In this document: positions 6,175-11,750 of the stretch, piece by piece
How positions within the stretch are numbered: position 1 is the stretch's first letter
Layout of the letters: every line of letters starts with the position of its first letter
From: Deltaproteobacteria bacterium
Lineage (GTDB): Bacteria; Desulfobacterota; DSM-4660; Desulfatiglandales; HGW-15
DNA length: 11,750 nt
Reading direction: 5' to 3'
NCBI GenBank assembly: GCA_020342025.1
Contig: CP070840.1
Coordinates: forward strand, 865,644 to 877,393
Notes under the pieces: generated by a model
What the model was told of the DNA's origin: nothing
What the model saw: the letters and a program-made list of their open reading frames with translations, nothing else
The model's database searches: none
Made by a program: the position numbers and the translations under genes

Positions 6175-7314
6175 TTGGACTTTAGTCTGTCCAACGAACA
6201 GATAGATATCCAAAAGGCAGCGGAAGAGTTCGCTAAAGGTGAATTCGATCCAGACGCGGCCCTTGAATACGACGAGAAGCAGGAATTCCCGTTGCCGATC
6301 TGGAAAAAGGCCTGCGAGTTGGGGTTTGTGGGGATACACTTTCCTGAAGAATATGGTGGACCGGGATTTGGTCTCTTGGAAAATGCCTTGATTACAGAGG
6401 CGTTTTGCAGACAGGATTCGGGGATGGGGATGGCATTGGCCCTCTCCGATTTTGGCTCTGAAATGATCCTCAGGCATGGAGACGAGAATCAGAAGAGAGA
6501 AGTGCTTTCTTTCATAGCACAAGGTGAAGCCCTGGTTACGATGGCGGTTTTGGAGGAAGGCTACTCCCTCGCGCCCCTGTCAACAACTGCGAAGGTGAAC
6601 AAGGAAGGGTATATCATCCAGGGAGAGAAAACGTTTGTGACCCTGGGGCGCTTAGCGGCCTACTTGGTCGTTGTCTGCCAGAGCAGGTCAGATGATCCCT
6701 ATGCCCAGTCAGTTATTCTGCTTGATGCAAAGGCGGATAATGTGGAAGCGGTGAGCATGGGCAAAAGGATGGGGATGAGGATGGTCCCGATGGACCGGGT
6801 CTCGTTCAACCAGGTTAAAGCCCCCAAGGAAAGCAAAATTGGCCAGGAAGACAAAGGCTCCTTGCAGGTTAAAGAAATTCTCGATGAGATGAAGATCGAA
6901 GCTGGCGCCATGGGTGTGGGCATTGCTCAAGGAGGGCTTGATAGGGCCTTAGACTATGGCAAAAGAAGGGAGCAGTTCGGGAAAACGATTGTGAACTTCG
7001 ACGCGATTAGAAACAAACTGGCGGATATGTATATGGACGTGGAACTGGCAAGACTAATCACTTACAAGGCTGCATGGTCATTTGATCACCGGAGACCTGA
7101 TTACCGGTGCAGCCTCATGGCAAAATCCGTTGCATCGAGGACGGCATACAAGGTGACCTATGATGCCCTCCAGATCCATGGAGGTTTGGGTTATATGACG
7201 GAGGGCCACATTGAGCGTTTCTTCAGGGATGCCAAAGTCCTAGACCTTTTCCTTGAGCCAGGGAAGATTCAAAGAAGCCAGCTTGCTAAGGAGATAACGG
7301 GGAAGAAAACCTAG
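6175..7314 (+). CDS. Acyl-CoA dehydrogenase-like protein, probably the non-catalytic subunit of a heteromer
   Basis: This 379-aa protein has the full acyl-CoA dehydrogenase length and fold markers, including RREQFGK at 264-270, the IHGGLGYMTE segment at 334-343 and IQR at 365-367. It begins with TTG at 6175, well placed behind AGGGAG (6163-6168). Key catalytic parts have decayed. The MCAD Glu376 position aligns with Leu360, with a glutamate one residue later (FLEPGKIQR instead of YEGTSEIQR). The alternative helix-G base position used by isovaleryl- and long-chain enzymes aligns with Met239. The substrate/FAD loop is AVLEEGYSLAP (124-134) instead of the usual TEPxxGSD. The FAD-contacting Arg265/Gln267/Phe268 are intact. 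It is therefore best read as one half of an alpha/beta dehydrogenase with the gene at 7573-8715. An active enzyme using Glu361 is the alternative. Confidence 0.88.
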   Translation: MDFSLSNEQIDIQKAAEEFAKGEFDPDAALEYDEKQEFPLPIWKKACELGFVGIHFPEEYGGPGFGLLENALITEAFCRQDSGMGMALALSDFGSEMILRHGDENQKREVLSFIAQGEALVTMAVLEEGYSLAPLSTTAKVNKEGYIIQGEKTFVTLGRLAAYLVVVCQSRSDDPYAQSVILLDAKADNVEAVSMGKRMGMRMVPMDRVSFNQVKAPKESKIGQEDKGSLQVKEILDEMKIEAGAMGVGIAQGGLDRALDYGKRREQFGKTIVNFDAIRNKLADMYMDVELARLITYKAAWSFDHRRPDYRCSLMAKSVASRTAYKVTYDALQIHGGLGYMTEGHIERFFRDAKVLDLFLEPGKIQRSQLAKEITGKKT

Positions 7315-7387
7315 TTTCCATTTATGAATTGGCGTTCCTGAGATAGGCAGGTTAGCACACATTTTGTTGGGAAGAGAAAATCCGAAA

Positions 7388-7509
7388 TCCTAATATCGAA
7401 TTTCGAAACAAATACAAATTATATAAATTCAAACGACCAAAACAAATCTGTAAGAGCCACTATTTGACATTTGAAAATTAGGATTTTGAATTTGTTTCGG
7501 ATGTTAGGA
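7388..7509. repeat. AT-rich palindromic intergenic repeat
   Basis: The gap between the two dehydrogenase genes holds an imperfect inverted repeat about 122 bp long. TCCTAATAT (7388-7396) pairs with ATGTTAGGA (7501-7509) with one mismatch, and the 17 bases at 7404-7420 beginning CGAAACAAAT match the complement of 7483-7499 at 15 of 17. An extra AAATCCTAAT (7385-7394) is inverted at 7477-7486. The wording (CGAAACAAAT-CAAA and TTGAATTTGTTTCGG) resembles AT-rich palindromic repeats that I recall as scattered between genes in Desulfobacterota and other environmental genomes. That resemblance is from memory. It encodes nothing. Confidence 0.7.
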
Positions 7510-7572
7510 CCATTTTTTTATTAAAGTTGAGCCTATAGGTTCCAATGCAAGGCTAGTTCGGGAGAAGAACCG

Positions 7573-8715
7573 GTGGAGATCATAACGTATACAGAGGAAC
7601 ATAGGGAATTTAGAGAGGCCGTTCGCCGTTTCCTGGAAAAGGAAGTAACGCCCTTTGTGGATGCGTGGGAAGAGGCGGGCATCGTCCCCAGGTCTGTCTG
7701 GAAAAAGATGGGAGAGCAGGGTTTTTTGTGTATGGACCTGCCCAATGAATATGGAGGAGCTGATGCGGATTTTCTCCACTCCGTTATTCTCACAGAGGAG
7801 TTGGCCAGGACCCATCACACAGGACTGGCTGCGCCTTTGCACAGCGATATCGTCGTGCCTTACATCAGTTCCTTTGGCTCTGAGGAGTTGAAGAAAAAAT
7901 ACCTGCCAGGGTGTGTTTCAGGAGATATCGTCACTGCCCTTGCCATGACCGAACCAAACGCTGGCAGCGATTTGGCATCCATGGGTACCACCGCATTGGA
8001 AGAGGGAGACCATGTGGTTGTCAACGGCCAGAAGACCTTCATAAGCAACGGTATCCTTTGTGATCTTTTGGTCCTGGCGGCGAGAGATCCCGCCGTGAAA
8101 AATCCTTACCAGGCCCTTGACCTCTACCTTGTGGAAGCGGAGACGCCGGGATTTGAAAAGGGAAAGAGGTTGAGCAAGATGGGTTGGCGGAGCCAGGACA
8201 CGGCGGAACTTTACTTTAACGATTGCAAAATTCCAAAGGAGAACCGATTGGGCATGAAAGGGGGCGGATTTCTCATGCTCATGCAGAATCTGCAGCAGGA
8301 GCGCCTCATGTGCGCCCTTATCGCAGTGGCCGCTGCTGAGCGCATAATGGATCGGACCGTTATGTACTGCAAGGAAGAAACAGAGTCGGGCAAGCCCCTG
8401 TCCAAGTCCCAGGAAAATCAGTTCAAAATCGTTGAAATGACAACCGAGGTGAAACTGGGCCGGACGTTCTTGGATAAGCTGATTGTGGAACACATGGAGG
8501 GAAAGAATATTGTCGTGGAAGTTTCCATGGCCAAGTACTGGACCACAGAGATGGCCATGCGTGTGGCTGACGGATGTTTGGAGTTATATGGGGGCTACGG
8601 ATACCTGGAGGAAAACCCTATTGCCAGAGCATGGCGCGATGCCCGCGTCATGTCCATTTTTGCGGGAACCAATGAGATCATGAAGGGTATTGCCGCCAAG
8701 TTTATGGGCTTGTAA
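7573..8715 (+). CDS. Acyl-CoA dehydrogenase, long-chain/isovaleryl-type active site (probable catalytic subunit)
   Basis: This 380-aa flavoprotein would oxidise an acyl-CoA to the trans-2-enoyl-CoA and pass electrons to ETF. The start is GTG at 7573 with GGGAGAA at 7560-7566. The FAD/substrate loop TEPNAGSD (126-133), KTFISNG (154-160) and the C-terminal AGTNEIMK (364-371) are intact. The MCAD-type base position is Ala364, but Glu243 in LQQERL fills the helix-G position used as base in long-chain and isovaleryl-CoA dehydrogenases. One element is missing: the RxxFG segment that reaches the FAD of the neighbouring subunit reads EETESGK (268-274), so the Arg and Phe are lost. The dehydrogenase at 6175-7314 keeps exactly that segment and lacks the rest. 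Mixed dimers would therefore build a complete FAD site. Its own ribosome site and the 258-bp gap leave separate transcription possible. Confidence 0.92.
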   Translation: MEIITYTEEHREFREAVRRFLEKEVTPFVDAWEEAGIVPRSVWKKMGEQGFLCMDLPNEYGGADADFLHSVILTEELARTHHTGLAAPLHSDIVVPYISSFGSEELKKKYLPGCVSGDIVTALAMTEPNAGSDLASMGTTALEEGDHVVVNGQKTFISNGILCDLLVLAARDPAVKNPYQALDLYLVEAETPGFEKGKRLSKMGWRSQDTAELYFNDCKIPKENRLGMKGGGFLMLMQNLQQERLMCALIAVAAAERIMDRTVMYCKEETESGKPLSKSQENQFKIVEMTTEVKLGRTFLDKLIVEHMEGKNIVVEVSMAKYWTTEMAMRVADGCLELYGGYGYLEENPIARAWRDARVMSIFAGTNEIMKGIAAKFMGL

Positions 8716-8828
8716 ACGACTTCCCACAAGACATAATCAGCTCTCTAGTGGCAGTCACGAGTACATAGGCGACCCTAATTCCCACCTCGGAAAATCTGAA
8801 AATTTTACCACAAAAATTTGGATTGAAG

Positions 8829-8914
8829 GGGTTTTCGGAAACCCTCAAGATGCTTATATTAGAAGAATATAAGTATGTATATTTAATATGCTCGCTTGTA
8901 TAAGATCTTCTTAT
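8829..8914. repeat. Three short inverted repeats in the gap upstream of msrAB
   Basis: GGGTTT (8829-8834) pairs with AAACCC (8839-8844) around TCGG; no T-run follows, so it is a poor terminator. CTTATATT (8853-8860) pairs perfectly with AATATAAG (8866-8873). ATAAGA (8900-8905) pairs with TCTTAT (8909-8914). The last two lie in an AT-rich stretch just upstream of the msrAB start and may be regulator sites. I see no convincing -35/-10 pair and no gene in 8716-8946. Confidence 0.35.
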
Positions 8915-8958
8915 CATAGAGTTTGTACACTATTGTGTGTTGGTTTGGAGGGATGGAC

Positions 8959-10086
8959 ATGAAACTTGTTGCATTTTTTGGACTCCTAATAATCACAGGG
9001 GCACTGGCCGTTGGTTTTCAGAGTCCCGATAAACATTCAACGGAAAATAAGGGAGAGAGGACTATTATGAACGAAAGGCATAGTAACTTGCGGACGGCGA
9101 CGTTTGCGGGCGGATGTTTCTGGTGCACGGAATCAGATTTTGAAAAAGTCGATGGTGTGGCCGAGGTGATATCCGGTTACACCGGGGGTCATAAGGAAAA
9201 CCCTACTTATGAGGAGGTCTCAGCCGGTGGCACGGGGCACGTGGAAGCCGTTCAGGTCCTGTATGATCCTAAAAAGGTCTCCTATAAAGATCTGCTGGAC
9301 GTTTTCTGGCGACATGTGGACCCCACCGATGCGGGCGGGCAATTTGTTGACCGAGGACAGCAGTATCGGGCCGCCATATTTTACCAAGATGAGGAAGAAA
9401 AGCATCTGGCAGAAGAATCCAAGAAAGAGCTGGAAGCGTCCCGACGGTTTGACAAGCCTATTGTCACAGAGATCCTGGCGCTCAACGGTTTTTACAAGGC
9501 AGAAGATTATCATCAAGACTATTACAAGACACACTCGCTAAAATACAAGTACTACCGTTGGAACTCCGGTCGAGATCAATTCCTGAAAAAGGTGTGGGGT
9601 GGCGAAGGGCAAACAGGCGCAAAACAGGCAGAAAATTCCAAGTATATGAAACCCAGTGACGAGGTGTTAAAGGAGAAGTTGACATCCATACAGTACAAGG
9701 TGACGCAGCATGATGGGACTGAACCGGCGTTTAACAACGAATACTGGGATAACAAGAAAGAAGGCCTCTACGTGGACATCGTCTCGGGCGAACCTCTCTT
9801 TAGTTCTCTTGACAAGTACGACTCAGGGACCGGTTGGCCCAGTTTCATCAGGCCCCTGGAGCCAGAAAGCATCGTGGAGAAAAAAGACCGTAGCCTGTTC
9901 ATGGTTCGAACCGAGGTGCGCAGTAAACATGGCGATTCACACCTAGGGCATGTTTTTCCTGATGGTCCGCCACCTACAAATCTCAGATACTGCATCAATT
10001 CCGCAGCGCTTCGATTTATTCCCAAAGAGGATCTGGAGAAGGAGGGTTATGGGGCGTATGCCGTCCTCTTCTCAGGCAAGAAATGA
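8959..10086 (+). CDS. msrAB: Exported bifunctional methionine sulfoxide reductase MsrA-MsrB fusion
   Basis: Repairs oxidised methionine: MsrA acts on the S-epimer, MsrB on the R-epimer. I chose the ATG at 8959 (375 aa) because GGAGGG (8947-8952) lies 6 nt upstream and the protein then begins with a signal-like segment (Lys2 plus a hydrophobic run to about residue 20). A start at TTG 8923 would put non-signal residues in front. Residues ~45-205 are MsrA, with catalytic Cys53 in GGCFWCTE; Cys56 is the only other Cys in this half and may resolve the disulfide. Residues ~232-372 are MsrB, with GTGWPSF (290-296), DSHLGHVF and catalytic Cys345 in [11 protein letters not shown]. The zinc CxxC pairs are absent, and Cys345 is the only cysteine in this half. 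The likely site of action is the periplasm, as in Neisseria PilB-type fusions, but without the thioredoxin-like domain. No link to the beta-oxidation genes is evident. Confidence 0.93.
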   Translation: MKLVAFFGLLIITGALAVGFQSPDKHSTENKGERTIMNERHSNLRTATFAGGCFWCTESDFEKVDGVAEVISGYTGGHKENPTYEEVSAGGTGHVEAVQVLYDPKKVSYKDLLDVFWRHVDPTDAGGQFVDRGQQYRAAIFYQDEEEKHLAEESKKELEASRRFDKPIVTEILALNGFYKAEDYHQDYYKTHSLKYKYYRWNSGRDQFLKKVWGGEGQTGAKQAENSKYMKPSDEVLKEKLTSIQYKVTQHDGTEPAFNNEYWDNKKEGLYVDIVSGEPLFSSLDKYDSGTGWPSFIRPLEPESIVEKKDRSLFMVRTEVRSKHGDSHLGHVFPDGPPPTNLRYCINSAALRFIPKEDLEKEGYGAYAVLFSGKK

Positions 10087-10204
10087 AAGTTAAAGCTCGC
10101 TTCTCCGCCATTAAGTGGTAAATGGATGATTCGGGGTTATGGTGGGGAAGTGTATATATGTTAATATAAGGTATGGCCTGCCAAGCAATTAGGCGTCTGT
10201 TTGA

Positions 10205-10238
10205 TATACTTGATCCGCAATGATTGTTTAAGAGGAGG
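10205..10238 (+). promoter_or_regulatory. Possible -10 element and ribosome site ahead of the beta-propeller gene
   Basis: TATACT at 10205-10210 matches a -10 box, but no good -35 is seen upstream. AGGAGG at 10233-10238 is a strong ribosome site 7 nt before the ATG at 10246 and fixes that start. The remaining gap after msrAB (10087-10204) shows no gene or terminator. Confidence 0.35.
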
Positions 10239-10245
10239 TTAGCCC

Positions 10246-11343
10246 ATGCTGAAAAAAATCCTCTGGATCTTACTCGTCATCATCATCCTCATTGTCTTAT
10301 ACTTCGTGGTTTGGCCGGTAGCGGTTGATCCAGTGGCCTGGCAAGCGCCTCCCAACCCGGGCTATACGGGTCCCTTTGCACAGAACGAGCGCTTGAAAGG
10401 CATTGAGGTCTTCCCGATTGGAGACAATCGTGGCCCTGAAGACATTGCCTTAGATGCGCAGGGACGCATTTACGCTGCAACCCACGAGGGCCGCATCGTT
10501 CGCTTGAAACCTGATGGATCTAACCCGCAGAACTGGGTTGACACGGGCGGGCGTCCGCTCGGCATCGACTTTGACGGTAAGGGCAACCTCATCGTTGCAG
10601 ATGCCTACCGAGGTCTTTTGTCTGTAGCGTCCGACGGAACGATTACGGCACTTGCGACCACGGCGGATGGGATTCCGATTCGCTATGCGGATGACGTGGA
10701 TGTGGCTGGCGACGGGAAAATCTACTTCTCCGACGCCTCAGCCAAATTTGGTGCGAAGGAGTGGGGAGGTACATATGAGGCGAGTTTATTGGATATCAAT
10801 GAGCATGGGGGCCACGGGAGACTGCTGGTCTATGATCCTACCACCGGCAAGGCTAGAACGTTATTGAAAGGTCTTAATTTCGCTAACGGGGTATCCGTCA
10901 GTCACGACCAGAGTTATGTGCTCATAAACGATACAGGCAGCTACCGGGTGATTCGCTACTGGATCGCTGGGCCTAATAAGGGCAAGAGTGAGCCTCTTAT
11001 CGAAGCGTTGCCCGGATTCCCTGACAACATATCTGCTGGATTAGAGGGTCGCTACTGGGTGGCGCTTGTGTCGCCGCGCAACCGGCTGATCGATAATCTG
11101 TCTGGTAAGCCCTTTGTGCGGAAGATGATCCAACGCATGCCGGCGTTCCTGCGACCCAAAGCGGTTCCTTACGGTCATATCATTGCCATCGATGGAAACG
11201 GCAAGGTCTTGGAAGACCTGCAGGACCCGGATGGCGCCTATCCTATCAATACGAGTGTGACTGAGACGGGGGAATATCTATACATTGGCAGCTTGGTCAC
11301 ACCTGTTCTTGGTCGTCTATCAAAGGAAAAAGCTGGCCTCTGA
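10246..11343 (+). CDS. Membrane-anchored SMP-30/gluconolactonase/strictosidine-synthase-like protein
   Basis: This 365-aa protein has a strongly hydrophobic N-terminus (about residues 5-24, behind Lys3-Lys4) without a clear cleavage site, so it is probably anchored in the inner membrane with the rest outside the cytoplasm. The remainder has the repeated strand pattern of a six-bladed beta-propeller (GPEDIALD-GRIYAATHEGRI, GRPLGIDFD-GNLIVADAYRGL, ADDVDV-GKIYFSDAS). Candidate calcium-site residues of the SMP-30 superfamily are Glu65 (GPEDIA), Asn214 (FANGV) and Asp259/Asn261 (PGFPDNI). The YADDVDV-G-IYFSDAS segment and overall size resemble strictosidine-synthase-like proteins and animal APMAP, with arylesterase or lactonase activity in some relatives. 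The substrate cannot be read from the sequence. The gene is followed directly by a terminator, so it ends its transcription unit. Confidence 0.88.
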   Translation: MLKKILWILLVIIILIVLYFVVWPVAVDPVAWQAPPNPGYTGPFAQNERLKGIEVFPIGDNRGPEDIALDAQGRIYAATHEGRIVRLKPDGSNPQNWVDTGGRPLGIDFDGKGNLIVADAYRGLLSVASDGTITALATTADGIPIRYADDVDVAGDGKIYFSDASAKFGAKEWGGTYEASLLDINEHGGHGRLLVYDPTTGKARTLLKGLNFANGVSVSHDQSYVLINDTGSYRVIRYWIAGPNKGKSEPLIEALPGFPDNISAGLEGRYWVALVSPRNRLIDNLSGKPFVRKMIQRMPAFLRPKAVPYGHIIAIDGNGKVLEDLQDPDGAYPINTSVTETGEYLYIGSLVTPVLGRLSKEKAGL

Positions 11344-11360
11344 TATCTCCCAGGATTCGG

Positions 11361-11395
11361 AAGAAAAGCCCGCATTTAGGCGGGCTTTTCTTTAC
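11361..11395. terminator. Intrinsic terminator, probably bidirectional
   Basis: A 13-bp perfect stem (11361-11373 with 11380-11392; core GAAAAGCCCGC / GCGGGCTTTTC) encloses the 6-nt loop ATTTAG. T-rich sequence ends the plus-strand copy, and the A-rich 5' arm gives a U-rich end on the minus strand as well. It lies 18 nt after the stop codon of the beta-propeller gene. Confidence 0.9.
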
Positions 11396-11518
11396 ACATC
11401 CCAAAATAACCTGCAATCAGCAATCCGCACATAGATCAAGCAGGAATACAATATATAGTTATAATGTTAAATTTAATATACTATATATATAAATTATATA
11501 TAAATTATAAAAAAATGC

Positions 11519-11546
11519 TTGACAAATATAATTATATAGGTATGAT
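11519..11546 (+). promoter_or_regulatory. Sigma70-type promoter in the AT-rich right end
   Basis: TTGACA at 11519-11524 is followed after 16 bp by TATGAT at 11541-11546, in a very AT-rich stretch (about 11450-11575). A short palindrome GGTA-TGAT-TACC (11539-11550) encloses the -10, and TACAA-TTTG-TTGTA follows at once, so a repressor site is possible. Transcription would begin near 11553 and run out of the window. No open reading frame of note starts before the window end. Confidence 0.55.
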
Positions 11547-11559
11547 TACCTACAATTTG

Positions 11560-11750
11560 TTGTAAATGGTTAACATAAATATAAACTGAACAGACAGCAA
11601 ATTTAGGGCCTCAGCCCAACGGTCAAATGTAAAGGTAAAATAGCTTCTCGGATGTGCGTGCATCTTTCCGCGGGGCAACTCGTAGACTAAGAAGAAGAGA
11701 TTTTGCCAGGGGAAACAACGGCATCAAGGGAAGCTAACTTATACGTCAAT
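11560..11750 (+). other. Non-coding segment downstream of the promoter; possible start of a structured RNA or group II intron
   Basis: No gene is visible in 11393-11750. After the AT-rich promoter region the composition changes sharply to mixed GC near 11600. GTGCG at 11654-11658 is the usual 5' end of bacterial group II introns, and the following GGGGCAACTCG, GACTAAGAAG and GGGAAGCTAAC segments remind me of domain I of such introns. This is recall without alignment, and the diagnostic domain V and reverse transcriptase would lie outside the window. It could equally be another leader RNA. Confidence 0.25.

Noticed and set aside
8829..8844. Terminator after the second dehydrogenase
   Set aside because: The stem is only 6 bp and is followed by CTCAAGATG rather than a T-run.
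8923..8958. TTG start extending MsrAB by 12 residues
   Set aside because: The ATG at 8959 has GGAGGG 6 nt upstream and gives a sensible signal peptide; the extension has no ribosome site.
11700..11750. Cobalamin riboswitch suggested by an AAGGGAAGC string
   Set aside because: The other conserved boxes, such as the GGTG and GCCACTG segments, are not present in what can be seen.

Overview
The window looks like part of a mid-GC anaerobic bacterium, most likely a Desulfobacterota (deltaproteobacterial) sulfate reducer or syntroph. This rests on gene content: a multi-cluster Fe-S protein of a type common in anaerobes, a dense fatty-acid/acyl-CoA beta-oxidation cluster under a TetR regulator, and AT-rich palindromic intergenic repeats. 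No taxonomic marker gene is present, so the assignment is an inference.

Left edge (1-1309): a divergently transcribed gene on the minus strand encodes a protein with an N-terminal winged-helix-like region, a cysteine-rich middle and two ferredoxin-type 4Fe-4S motifs. It runs off the window. The divergent intergenic region holds a good sigma70-type promoter for it and, on the other side, a promoter plus a perfect 8-bp inverted repeat just upstream of a tetR gene.

Core (1310-8715), all on the plus strand: a TetR-type regulator; a 707-aa fused enzyme made of a MaoC/hydratase-2, an SDR 3-hydroxyacyl-CoA dehydrogenase and an SCP2 domain; an SCP2-type thiolase; a 124-aa protein I do not recognise; and two acyl-CoA dehydrogenases. 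Together these supply every step of one beta-oxidation cycle: dehydrogenation, hydration to the (3R)-hydroxyacyl-CoA, oxidation to the 3-ketoacyl-CoA, and thiolysis. The two dehydrogenases have lost different active-site elements in a complementary way, which suggests a heteromeric enzyme like the paired FadE/ChsE proteins of steroid side-chain degradation. The cluster is interrupted by two non-coding inverted-repeat elements (4290-4493 and 7388-7509).

Right part (8716-11750): a signal-peptide-bearing MsrA-MsrB fusion, then a membrane-anchored SMP-30/strictosidine-synthase-like beta-propeller protein ending in a strong, probably bidirectional terminator. The last ~350 bases are non-coding: a very AT-rich stretch with a promoter-like sequence, then a GC-richer segment that may be the start of a structured RNA, possibly a group II intron. 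These genes look functionally separate from the beta-oxidation cluster.
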